From a virus, in the IMG/VR virus record IMGVR_UViG_3300007734_000617, positions 1 through 35,062 of that record: a stretch of DNA of 35,062 nucleotides; one strand, 5' to 3'. The translations under genes were made by a program, and so were the position numbers. The stretch's first letter is position 1; the number at the start of each line of letters is the position of its first letter. The notes beneath the pieces were generated by a model. It did no database searches, had not been told where the DNA came from, and was given only the letters and a program-made list of their open reading frames with translations. Positions 16,854-22,235 of this stretch are shown in pieces.

Positions 16854-17017
16854 TTTTTATTTGGCATCTGCTGCATCGCCGCTGCCAACCGTTTACCTTT
16901 GTCAGCTTGGTTAAAGTCTTTGGCCACGTTTACAGGAACGCCAACCTTTTTTGCAAACTTGGGGTCATGTGCGGCTGCTGCCATCAATCTAGCTTGCGCT
17001 GGTGAAGTGGAAGGCAT
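16850..17017 (-). CDS. Small conserved phage protein (55 residues)
   Basis: The reading frame begins with ATG at 17017, overlapping the upstream stop as TAATG, and ends with TGA overlapping the methyltransferase ATG. The peptide starts MPSTSPAQARLMAAAAHDPK and contains FAKKVGVPVNVAKDFNQADK. This is a short family I recognise from many phage packaging regions (the usual form is MPS-x-S-x-x-Q...FAKK-x-GVP...DFN-x-ADKG). Function unknown. Confidence 0.75.
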   Translation of the reverse strand: MPSTSPAQARLMAAAAHDPKFAKKVGVPVNVAKDFNQADKGKRLAAAMQQMPNKK

Positions 17018-17379
17018 TATTTAAGATTCTTCAGCTTGTAGCAGGTCGAATCAAGCAATTCTGCTATCTCATCAATAATGTTCTGGAGCTGTGTATCTTC
17101 TGGCAGCACTTTGCGAATCTTCTCCACAAAGTCTTTGAGCTGCTCAATGTACGGCAAAGGCTTCTTAGCTATGTGGTAATCAGAAGGATAGTCAGCGATC
17201 ACTTCATAACACCCTTGATAGGCTTCAGCCCACCGATCTGTCAGGTCAATGATGTTTTCGTAATACCGCTGCAACGCCTTATGCTCGGAATAGCTCTTGG
17301 TTTGCAAATGCATAAAGTGAGCATTTGTCCCGCTATGGAACATCACCGCCACAAAGGTCGCTGCGTTTTTGCTATCCAT
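17017..17379 (-). CDS. Dps/ferritin-like helical phage protein (DUF5856-like)
   Basis: A 120-residue helical protein. FHSGTNAHFMHLQTKSYSEH followed by KALQRYYENIIDLTDRWAEA gives spaced His, Glu and Asp residues resembling the di-iron helices of Dps and ferritin-like proteins; I associate it with DUF5856. It is the first gene behind the late promoter at 17498-17526, with a leader of about 110 nt. An iron-binding or DNA-protecting role is possible but not shown. Confidence 0.6.
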   Translation of the reverse strand: MDSKNAATFVAVMFHSGTNAHFMHLQTKSYSEHKALQRYYENIIDLTDRWAEAYQGCYEVIADYPSDYHIAKKPLPYIEQLKDFVEKIRKVLPEDTQLQNIIDEIAELLDSTCYKLKNLK

Positions 17380-17491
17380 TAGAAGCTCCGAGGGCTAAAG
17401 GTATGCTGGCTGCTACCAGCCCCCGGCGCAAACGTGCGTTGGTCATCAACGTCACGGCCAGCACATTCACCGAAGGGGGAGGACGGTGAGT
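17380..17491 (-). promoter_or_regulatory. Structured 5' leader of the late transcript
   Basis: No gene is visible between the late promoter and the ATG at 17379. The transcript would contain at least three hairpins in a row: CACCG...CGGTG, then CGTTG-ATGAC-CAACG, then GCTGG-TAGCAG-CCAGC, followed by GGAGCTTCT ahead of the start codon. This could regulate translation or antitermination, or simply protect the 5' end. No known riboswitch class was recognised. Confidence 0.45.
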
Positions 17492-17497
17492 TCGAGA

Positions 17498-17526
17498 ATT
17501 ATACATTTTTTAAGATTAAACTTCAA
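17498..17526 (-). promoter_or_regulatory. Sigma70-like promoter for the late operon
   Basis: On the minus strand, TTGAAG (17526-17521) and a perfect TATAAT (17503-17498) are separated by exactly 17 bp. The expected start of transcription is near 17491. The -35 lies over the last codons of the 65-residue gene. It is the best promoter match on this strand that I noticed and sits at the switch from recombination genes to packaging and structural genes. Confidence 0.65.
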
Positions 17527-17713
17527 TTTTTTCAATGTCAATCGGTATTTTTTGCTTCCAAAGTCGTTTATATTCCGCTTCTAAGGTTTGGTAATGCAAC
17601 GCTAAAGTACCCGCCGCAATCATCGCCGCTTGAAAATCCTTCTTGTGATCGTTGTCCAACATGGCTTTGTTCCGGTTGTAAAGCAAACTAGTAATTTCTG
17701 CTCTATCAGTCAT
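17516..17713 (-). CDS. Small hypothetical protein (65 residues)
   Basis: Starts with ATG overlapping the previous stop as ATGA. The peptide is helical and charged: TDRAEITSLLYNRNKAMLD, then AAMIAAGTLALHYQTLEAEYK and a basic-acidic end. No domain was recognised. It is the last gene of the leftward early arm, and the late promoter overlaps its 3' end. Confidence 0.6.
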   Translation of the reverse strand: MTDRAEITSLLYNRNKAMLDNDHKKDFQAAMIAAGTLALHYQTLEAEYKRLWKQKIPIDIEKIEV

Positions 17714-18012
17714 ACCATCCCCCTTAATTGTTTAGATTGCGCCGCCATTGTTTTAACCGTAACGATAACCCCCTCGATATCCCGCACGACTGCCCTGCAA
17801 CCCAACCAGGAGCTAGCCCACGCGGTTTGCAGCGGGTTCTCCTTACCTCTACCTGCCTTGACCTCAACTAGCCAAGTAATACCCCCAAGCGAAACCATAA
17901 TGTCTGGAACGCCTTTGCCGAGGGCAGCTAGGGACTGGACAGAGCATCCCAACTTGCGGAATGCGTCTACTATTTCCGTCTGATTTGCGTCTATTTTGGC
18001 AGCGCGGCGCAT
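17710..18012 (-). CDS. VRR-NUC-like PD-(D/E)XK nuclease
   Basis: A 100-residue protein with the compact core of phage VRR-NUC or Holliday-junction-type nucleases: KIDANQTEIVDAFRKLGCSV at the start, GVPDIMV with Asp37, and WLVEVKAG with Glu50 and Lys52 as the EXK catalytic pair. It overlaps the Ref-like gene by 22 nt and sits in a run of nuclease genes. It probably resolves or trims recombination or replication intermediates. Confidence 0.8.
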   Translation of the reverse strand: MRRAAKIDANQTEIVDAFRKLGCSVQSLAALGKGVPDIMVSLGGITWLVEVKAGRGKENPLQTAWASSWLGCRAVVRDIEGVIVTVKTMAAQSKQLRGMV

Positions 18013-18281
18013 AGTTTTTTGACCTCCTCCAACAAGTAAAGTTCTGTCCCATATCTAGCCTCAAACCTCCGTTGCGATTGGTCACGGCTAACTACCTCAT
18101 CATTTCTTCCAGACCTGTGATGTTGCTGGCACAAAGGTAATACAAACATCTCACCCCGCCTACGCCCTCCTGAAAGCATATGGTGGATTTCGGCTGGACT
18201 ATTTATCTGTAAATCTAGTTTGCAAACAATACACCCAAAGTCACGGAGCTTTGCTTGCCAAGCCGCTTCTGCTTTGTTCAT
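17991..18281 (-). CDS. Ref-like RecA-dependent nuclease
   Basis: A 96-residue protein matching the C-terminal nuclease domain of phage P1 Ref. Features are WQAKLRDFGCIVCKLDLQ with a CxxC pair, AEIHHMLSGGRRRG with the His-His of the HNH fold, LPLCQQHHRSGRN, and the family end FEARYGTELYLLEEVKKL. Ref cuts DNA in RecA-coated displacement loops. The ribosome site AGGAGGG lies inside the overlapping 49-residue frame. Neighbours are recombination genes. Confidence 0.8.
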   Translation of the reverse strand: MNKAEAAWQAKLRDFGCIVCKLDLQINSPAEIHHMLSGGRRRGEMFVLPLCQQHHRSGRNDEVVSRDQSQRRFEARYGTELYLLEEVKKLCAALPK

Positions 18282-18390
18282 ACGCCTTTGCCCTCCTTTT
18301 AGCGTTTATCTCTGTTTTGTGCTTTTGCCGGTAACGCAAGTTTTGTTGCGCCACCTTGCGAGGGTTTGCGATGCGCCAAAGACGGATCAT
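18241..18390 (-). CDS. Small basic protein overlapping the Ref-like gene
   Basis: A 49-codon frame starts with ATG overlapping the upstream stop as ATGA and ends 41 nt inside the Ref-like gene. The peptide is very basic: RLWRIANPRKVAQQNLRYRQ, KHKTEINAKRRAKAY. The coupled start and R/K-rich N-P-R-K...RYRQKHK pattern resemble small phage DNA-binding peptides. The frame could also be a bridge that re-initiates ribosomes for the next gene. Confidence 0.5.
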   Translation of the reverse strand: MIRLWRIANPRKVAQQNLRYRQKHKTEINAKRRAKAYEQSRSGLASKAP

Positions 18391-18761
18391 GAGTGAGCTC
18401 CCCGCCGACTGCTCATTTCAGGAGTTACCAATTTATGCCACCGCAGATGGCACTTAACACAAAGCAGCGCAACAGGCCATTTGTCGGCTTCATCACCAAA
18501 AATATGAAATGGAGCCCAATGGTGAACTTCTGCCCCATCAGCGCCACAAACGCAGCATTGCCTATAATCTACAATTTTCGGGATATATTCGGGCAAATCC
18601 TCCCAGTCTTCTATCTCCGACCGTTTTATAAATCTGCCCATGCATTTATTGTCACAAACAGATTTAACGACCCAAGACCCACTAGCGGTTTTGAGCTTAA
18701 ATAACGTGATTGAGTGATTACATTGACTGCACCCACGAACTAAAATGTCGTGCTTGCTCAT
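18387..18761 (-). CDS. Zinc-finger/HNH-type putative nuclease
   Basis: A 124-residue protein with two Cys-rich parts. The N-terminal part has GCSQCNHSITLFKL and SVCDNKCMGRF. The C-terminal part has QCCVCGADGAEVHHWAPFH and ALLCVKCHLRWHKL, an HNH-like arrangement with structural zinc cysteines. It lies 10 nt after the CHC2 gene and couples to the 49-residue frame by ATGA. It is probably a DNase of the recombination or replication module rather than a homing enzyme. Confidence 0.65.
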   Translation of the reverse strand: MSKHDILVRGCSQCNHSITLFKLKTASGSWVVKSVCDNKCMGRFIKRSEIEDWEDLPEYIPKIVDYRQCCVCGADGAEVHHWAPFHIFGDEADKWPVALLCVKCHLRWHKLVTPEMSSRRGAHS

Positions 18762-18770
18762 GCTTGCATT

Positions 18771-18941
18771 TCAATTTGCATCTTGACCGCGCACAAACGC
18801 TGGTTTCCCATCTTCATCAACCACCACATTACCGGCAGCACCGCACGAAAAACAATGAAACGTCCTCGTTAAATTATTCACCACCATGCTCGGCGTTTTT
18901 TCTTTGTGAAACGGACAAAGCATTTTTATCTTTTCAAACAT
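18771..18941 (-). CDS. Stand-alone CHC2 zinc-finger protein (primase zinc domain-like)
   Basis: A 56-residue protein with the best ribosome site in the region, AGGAGG seven bases before the ATG at 18941. The sequence [16 protein letters not shown] followed by [15 protein letters not shown] is the CHC2 zinc finger that normally forms the N-terminus of DnaG-type primases, with ligands Cys9, His12, Cys30 and Cys33. No primase catalytic (TOPRIM) domain follows. It could work in trans with a host primase or act as a single-stranded DNA binder. Confidence 0.8.
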   Translation of the reverse strand: MFEKIKMLCPFHKEKTPSMVVNNLTRTFHCFSCGAAGNVVVDEDGKPAFVRGQDAN

Positions 18942-18968
18942 ATTGACCTCCTTTTAAGAAAACGTGTT

Positions 18969-19319
18969 TCATGTTGTTACTCCTTTTTGTGCCGGTATTT
19001 TTATACCCGCGTGATGACTCGCTGCATTCAACCATTCCAGCCACTCCGAAAACCGCTTTTTACCGTACCTGCTCGTCCTTCTGCCTAACATCACTACCCC
19101 GCCCTCAAGCCCTGGCGCAAGTCTGGGTGCTGTTTCGCCCTCAAAGGTCGCAGTCAGTACATTTTTCCAATCTTCGTCGGTTAGCCAGCACATAACCCCG
19201 TTAACAGGCCATTGCTTTTGTTCAGCCCAAGCTCGCAAAATAGGCCATTGCAAAGCGTTTTGCCCTGCGTTTCTCCGTTCCTCGCAAACTGGGCATAAAG
19301 TTACAAAGGCGATTGTCAT
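18969..19319 (-). CDS. ninB: NinB-like recombination protein
   Basis: A 116-residue protein. NALQWPILRAWAEQKQWP, then LTDEDWKNVLTATFEGE, then LAPGLEGGVVMLGRRTS, and the helix RFSEWLEWLNAASHHAGI match NinB (lambda Orf), a recombination mediator that binds single-stranded DNA and helps load recombinase. The N-terminus has an unusual CPVCEERRN. I chose the ATG at 19319 because it overlaps the upstream TGA as ATGA; an ATG at 19334 is possible. Confidence 0.8.
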   Translation of the reverse strand: MTIAFVTLCPVCEERRNAGQNALQWPILRAWAEQKQWPVNGVMCWLTDEDWKNVLTATFEGETAPRLAPGLEGGVVMLGRRTSRYGKKRFSEWLEWLNAASHHAGIKIPAQKGVTT

Positions 19320-20686
19320 TTCAATAATCTCCATGCTGTTTCTGCCACTCTTGGAACTTGTCCGTTTCCAATGGCTTTAAGTCTGTCCATTCTAGCGGCC
19401 ACCCCATTAGCTACACGAGGAACGGCATCTTCCCAGCTACCATTTTTCCAAGCCGTTTTGCCGTAGTGTGCCAAAAGTCGTGACAATGCTTGCATAGTGT
19501 CTGAATATTCTCGGGTTTGTTGTAAGTCTTGTTTTGGTCTATGTGGTGCGCTTGTAATGCTTTCACATAACCGCACGCCTCGCATTTCTTCTTCAAGTGC
19601 TTTCGCGCACGCCATGAATAACCGTGCTTCGTCAAATCGATGCGCGTGTTCGCACAATTTAGCGAGCAAAATCGCCGCCTCTGAAATGCCGACAAATCTT
19701 CCAATCTCCCGTTGAATCTCTTGCGCTGCATGACCGTACCGCAACACTCGCATAACTTCGTTTTTTCTGCCTTGCGCTCCATTATTCATCCCCATAAACC
19801 AAAAACACATTTTAACATGGCTTATGGGTTGTATGGAACTCCATTCATCAGGCCAGCCCATCATTTTTTCAACCCACGTTGGGTTCAGTTGGCCAGAGTT
19901 TTGATCCACCGATTGACTCAGCATTATTTGTTTCCCTATTGCAATCCGGCGTTGAATTGAAGGATTGCTCATATTCCCCCGATCCCGATTGTCGGATGCT
20001 GTAGGTGTTGGAAACCTCCGCAGCGCCACCGTTGCTGCTAATGTTGGCGTGTTTCTGAGGAATTTCGATGGAGATGCTGCTTCCTTTGCATTGTGTGCTG
20101 TTGGCGTTGGCCAATTTTCCATGCGTTTCTTGAGTGCCTTCCGACTGTTGCTCCCTCCGTCTAATCCCCCTGTCGTTGGCGTGTGGAAAAAAGTTTCGTC
20201 GTTCGGCTCTGATCCAAATTCGCTCTCTAAGATGGGGCGCACCAACGTCTGCCGCTGATACAACTCCCCACTTTGCATCAAACCCCAGCGCGGCAAGGTC
20301 ACAGAGGACGGTTTCAAGTCCTCGAATAGTGAGCATTGCGCTGTTTTCAATGAATGCGTACTGGGGTCGTACCTCCCCAATAATCCTTGCCATGTGTTTC
20401 CACATTCCTGATTTGCTTCCGGTAATGCCTGCGCCTCTACCTGCTGAGCTGATGTCCTGGCAAGGAAAACCTCCCGATACGACTTGCACAATTCCTCGCC
20501 ACGGCTTTCCGTCAAAAGTTTGAACGTCATCCCAAATCGGAAAAGGCGGGAGAATGCCGTCATTTTGTCTTGCGACAAGTACGCTTGCGGGATAGGGTTC
20601 CCACTCAACTGCACAGACGGTTCGCCAACCGAGCAGTTTTCCCCCGAGTATGCCTCCTCCAGCGCCCGCGAAAAGAGCCAGCTCAT
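19316..20686 (-). CDS. Overlapping-frame partner of the cytosine methyltransferase, carrying its C-terminal motif X
   Basis: A 456-codon frame starting four bases after the methyltransferase ATG (ATGAATGAG). Over 820 bp it is read in a second frame of the same DNA. It looks genuine: SYREVFLARTSAQ, THSLKTAQCSLFEDL, LPRWGLMQSGELY, NWPTPTAHNAKEAASPSKFL and LNPTWVEKMMGWPDEW form a conserved pattern seen in phage methyltransferase loci. Residues 301-425 are the shadow of the HNH gene. The last residues, RLKAIGNGQVPRVAETAW, are methyltransferase motif X, normally in the other frame. It may form a split enzyme with the 273-residue protein. Whether the full 456-residue product is made is unknown. Confidence 0.65.
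   Translation of the reverse strand: MSWLFSRALEEAYSGENCSVGEPSVQLSGNPIPQAYLSQDKMTAFSRLFRFGMTFKLLTESRGEELCKSYREVFLARTSAQQVEAQALPEANQECGNTWQGLLGRYDPSTHSLKTAQCSLFEDLKPSSVTLPRWGLMQSGELYQRQTLVRPILESEFGSEPNDETFFHTPTTGGLDGGSNSRKALKKRMENWPTPTAHNAKEAASPSKFLRNTPTLAATVALRRFPTPTASDNRDRGNMSNPSIQRRIAIGKQIMLSQSVDQNSGQLNPTWVEKMMGWPDEWSSIQPISHVKMCFWFMGMNNGAQGRKNEVMRVLRYGHAAQEIQREIGRFVGISEAAILLAKLCEHAHRFDEARLFMACAKALEEEMRGVRLCESITSAPHRPKQDLQQTREYSDTMQALSRLLAHYGKTAWKNGSWEDAVPRVANGVAARMDRLKAIGNGQVPRVAETAWRLLK
19411..19782 (-). CDS. HNH endonuclease nested in the methyltransferase locus
   Basis: A 123-residue protein in a third frame. The N-terminal zinc finger is LCECCGTVMQRKRF with RRFCSLNC. The catalytic part is KKCEACGYVKALQAHHIDQN followed by NIQTLCKHCHDFWH, the HNH signature. 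It lies in a roughly 454-nt insertion just where the methyltransferase frame ends. Directly after its TAG, the same frame reads LMGWPLEWTDLKPLETDK, a second copy of the motif found before the gene. A selfish homing endonuclease is the likeliest role. Confidence 0.8.
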   Translation of the reverse strand: MERKAEKTKLCECCGTVMQRKRFNGRLEDLSAFQRRRFCSLNCANTRIDLTKHGYSWRARKHLKKKCEACGYVKALQAHHIDQNKTYNKPENIQTLCKHCHDFWHTTAKRLGKMVAGKMPFLV

Positions 20687-20690
20687 TCAT
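19869..20690 (-). CDS. dcm: C5-cytosine DNA methyltransferase, truncated before motif X
   Basis: A 273-residue protein. Motif I is LFAGAGGGILGG (6-17), motif IV is GGFPCQDISSAG with catalytic Cys77, motif VI is ENS (115-117), and motif VIII is HLRERIWI (153-160). The frame stops at KLWPTEPNVG, exactly where relatives continue with GRVADGVA and motif X. That motif X lies 454 nt further on in another frame, behind the HNH gene. The protein alone lacks part of the SAM site, so it may need the overlapping-frame product, as in two-subunit C5 enzymes, or be inactive. Start overlaps the upstream stop as ATGA. Confidence 0.85.
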   Translation of the reverse strand: MNELALFAGAGGGILGGKLLGWRTVCAVEWEPYPASVLVARQNDGILPPFPIWDDVQTFDGKPWRGIVQVVSGGFPCQDISSAGRGAGITGSKSGMWKHMARIIGEVRPQYAFIENSAMLTIRGLETVLCDLAALGFDAKWGVVSAADVGAPHLRERIWIRAERRNFFPHANDRGIRRREQQSEGTQETHGKLANANSTQCKGSSISIEIPQKHANISSNGGAAEVSNTYSIRQSGSGEYEQSFNSTPDCNRETNNAESIGGSKLWPTEPNVG

Positions 20691-20911
20691 ACCCCCTCAA
20701 ACATTTCTTGTTGACCCTGCGGAATTGAATACTTCGCAACCCGCTTACCAGACGGTACGGTAATCATTTCAACCCTGACCGGATGTCCCTGTTTAATCAA
20801 TTCCCCGCACCTTTGACTTAGCGCATACACCCCATAACGGCTCAAAGCATCTGCAACTGTCAGACTTTCGCCACGCCTCATTGCCTCCAAAAGCTGCTCG
20901 CATTGGTTCAT
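20687..20911 (-). CDS. Small helix-turn-helix protein
   Basis: A 74-residue protein. CEQLLEAMRRGESLTVADAL, then SRYGVYALSQRCGELIKQGH and PSGKRVAKYSIP form a winged helix-turn-helix of a type common in phage (HTH domain with a K-R-V-A-x-Y strand). ATGA overlaps join it to both neighbours. It may regulate transcription or act with the replication or methylation module. Confidence 0.75.
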   Translation of the reverse strand: MNQCEQLLEAMRRGESLTVADALSRYGVYALSQRCGELIKQGHPVRVEMITVPSGKRVAKYSIPQGQQEMFEGV

Positions 20912-21090
20912 TTTTCTTCCCCCAAAAAGTTAACAACGTCTAAAGCTGTGGATAACTTTAACGATTTCAAAACGCTTGGCAGTAACTTAGGTTCTGTTTT
21001 TTTAATGCCGACCAACGTCATTGCTTTTGACTGCACACCACAATTCTCCAAACACCTAACCCAATCTTCAACCCTGTTGGCGGGGTTCAT
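20908..21090 (-). CDS. Small hypothetical protein (60 residues)
   Basis: Starts with NPANRVEDWVRCLENCGVQS at the ATG at 21090, which overlaps the replication gene stop as ATGA. An upstream ATG at 21168 is also open but would overlap the zinc-cysteine end of the replication gene. The peptide ends LSTALDVVNFLGEEK and looks helical. No family recognised. Confidence 0.6.
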   Translation of the reverse strand: MNPANRVEDWVRCLENCGVQSKAMTLVGIKKTEPKLLPSVLKSLKLSTALDVVNFLGEEK

Positions 21091-21935
21091 CGCTTGTCCC
21101 AACACGTTCCGCACATCTTTCCCTGATTTGTTTCCGTAAAGCCGCGCAGGATACCCCCGCAAACGCAACAGGACAGCTTTGGCGGGGTGAACGAGGGCTT
21201 CCCTTGCCCTACCCCTTGCTTAACCTCGAAAAGCCCGCTCCAACCGTTTTCGACGCTTTGCGTGATTATTGCGGCAATGTCTTTTCCTTCAGCTTTCCAG
21301 CGTTCGAGTTTATTGATGGCGGCGGTTTGAGCTGTTGCGGTTAAAGGTTTGCGCGATTCTTTCCGGTGCTGCGTGTAGGTTTGCCAGCTTGGAGGAAGCC
21401 AATCCGGTGCTTCAGCACCTGCGGGTTTGACTTTAGGTTTATCTTGGTTATTGGTTATTGGTTGTTGGTTAATGGTTATTGGTTGGTTGCACGTCTGTTG
21501 AACGTCTGTTGAACGGACGTTGAACGTCTGTTGAACGGACGTATTGAGTGGCAATAGGGGGGCAATAGGGAGGGTATTACCTTTCAAGTCCACTTGAAGT
21601 CCACTTGAAGTACCGTTGCTTCTACGTTCAGCCGAAACTTTACCGGCCTTAGAAGCCTTATCAACTTTGCCTTTAAAATGGGCTATTTCTTTATCCGCAC
21701 GTTTGTTAATAAACCCTGCTTCTGTGCGGGTAAAAAATTCATTGATAACAATTTCAACTTCTTTTTCGTAATCGCGCATCCCGATTAAACGGGCAGCAGC
21801 AGATAAATCCAACGGGATCGGCAGCTCGGACAAGTAATACTTGTCAAGCAATCGCCTGTAGGCGCAATCTTCAACTGGGTTCAGGTGGCTGGCGTGACTT
21901 GAATAGTCGCCAATATGAAACGTGTAATAGTGCAT
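21087..21935 (-). CDS. DUF1376-type replication protein
   Basis: A 282-residue protein. The start HYYTFHIGDYSSHASHLNPV followed by EDCAYRRLLDKYYLSELPIP is the conserved DUF1376 domain, seen in phage replication modules in the position of lambda O. The ATG at 21935 has GAGGAG six bases upstream. A low-complexity linker (about residues 115-165) is encoded by tandem DNA repeats that may be the origin. Near the C-terminus are AINKLERWKAEGKDIAAIIT and a zinc-like CCVCGGILRG...CGTCW. It probably binds the origin and recruits host helicase. Confidence 0.75.
   Translation of the reverse strand: MHYYTFHIGDYSSHASHLNPVEDCAYRRLLDKYYLSELPIPLDLSAAARLIGMRDYEKEVEIVINEFFTRTEAGFINKRADKEIAHFKGKVDKASKAGKVSAERRSNGTSSGLQVDLKGNTLPIAPLLPLNTSVQQTFNVRSTDVQQTCNQPITINQQPITNNQDKPKVKPAGAEAPDWLPPSWQTYTQHRKESRKPLTATAQTAAINKLERWKAEGKDIAAIITQSVENGWSGLFEVKQGVGQGKPSFTPPKLSCCVCGGILRGFTETNQGKMCGTCWDKR
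21444..21485. repeat. Heptamer tandem repeats (TTGGTTR), candidate origin element
   Basis: Six consecutive 7-bp units on the plus strand: TTGGTTA, TTGGTTA, TTGGTTG, TTGGTTA, ATGGTTA, TTGGTTG. Seven is not a multiple of three, so the repeat is a DNA-level pattern rather than a peptide repeat. It lies in the linker-coding part of the replication gene, next to the 11-bp repeats. Confidence 0.8.
21491..21545. repeat. 11-bp tandem repeats, candidate origin iterons
   Basis: Five consecutive 11-bp units: ACGTCTGTTGA twice, ACGGACGTTGA, ACGTCTGTTGA, and a diverged ACGGACGTATT. Adjacent units also make a near-palindrome, ACGTCTGTTGAACGGACGT. The period is one DNA turn and not a codon multiple, as expected of protein-binding iterons. 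Confidence 0.8.
21550..21571. repeat. 11-bp direct repeat pair (GGCAATAGGGR)
   Basis: Two adjacent 11-bp units, GGCAATAGGGG and GGCAATAGGGA. Part of the same repeat block inside the replication gene. Confidence 0.75.
21586..21607. repeat. 11-bp direct repeat pair (AAGTCCACTTG)
   Basis: Two identical adjacent units AAGTCCACTTG. Each with its flanking C or G forms CAAGTCCACTTG, a palindrome except at its two central bases. Third 11-bp family of the block. Confidence 0.75.
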
Positions 21936-22043
21936 TTTTCGCTCCTCTATAAGCATTATCTGGTCGGGTAGCCTTGATAGAGCAAGGCAGGCGCGATCAA
22001 CGCCGTTCCCCGGTTGCAGCCGCATTTCTGCGGTAAAAACAGT
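21936..22043 (-). other. Spacer between regulator and replication genes, with GAAA hairpin
   Basis: No coding sequence is convincing here. On the minus strand CCGCA-GAAA-TGCGG (22031-22018) forms a perfect hairpin with a GNRA tetraloop shortly after the regulator stop. No U-run follows, so it is not a standard terminator. It could be a processing or protein-binding site. Confidence 0.4.
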
Positions 22044-22229
22044 CTACGTCTTGTACACGGATGAATCAACCAATAGTTTTTGCTCTGTCAGCACCTGAAG
22101 CCGGTAAGCCTGTCCTCTAGGGACAGCTCCTTTCTTGACCCAGTACGCCACGGCCTGGACCGAGATATTAAGAGCCTGCGCCAATTGACGCCGGCCACCG
22201 AAGAAATCTACCGCTGTTTGTGTTTTCAT
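22044..22229 (-). CDS. Cro-like helix-turn-helix regulator
   Basis: A 61-residue protein starting MKTQTAVDFFGGRRQLAQAL, followed by NISVQAVAYWVKKGAVPRGQ and AYRLQVLTEQKL. This is a Cro/DicC-type helix-turn-helix with the typical P-R-G-x-A-Y end. I chose the ATG at 22229 because the frame's earlier ATG at 22250 lies within the promoter. The -10 ends seven bases before the ATG, so the transcript may be leaderless, as is cI from the lambda maintenance promoter. It should control the divergent promoters beside it. Confidence 0.8.
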   Translation of the reverse strand: MKTQTAVDFFGGRRQLAQALNISVQAVAYWVKKGAVPRGQAYRLQVLTEQKLLVDSSVYKT

Positions 22230-22235
22230 GTTGTC

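Noticed and set aside
19418-19871. Reading the HNH insertion in the methyltransferase gene as a group I intron
   Set aside because: Joining GGT to CGT would restore the methyltransferase frame and the exon would end in U. But the insert would end in T, not G, and about 80 nt outside the HNH frame are too few for a group I core; no P3/P7 pairing was found. An RNA test would be decisive.
21936-22025. N-terminal extension of the replication protein from 22025
   Set aside because: The 30 extra residues do not fit the DUF1376 start, and the ATG at 21935 has a good GAGGAG site.
22018-22031. Rho-independent terminator after the regulator gene
   Set aside because: The hairpin is perfect but no run of U follows on either strand.
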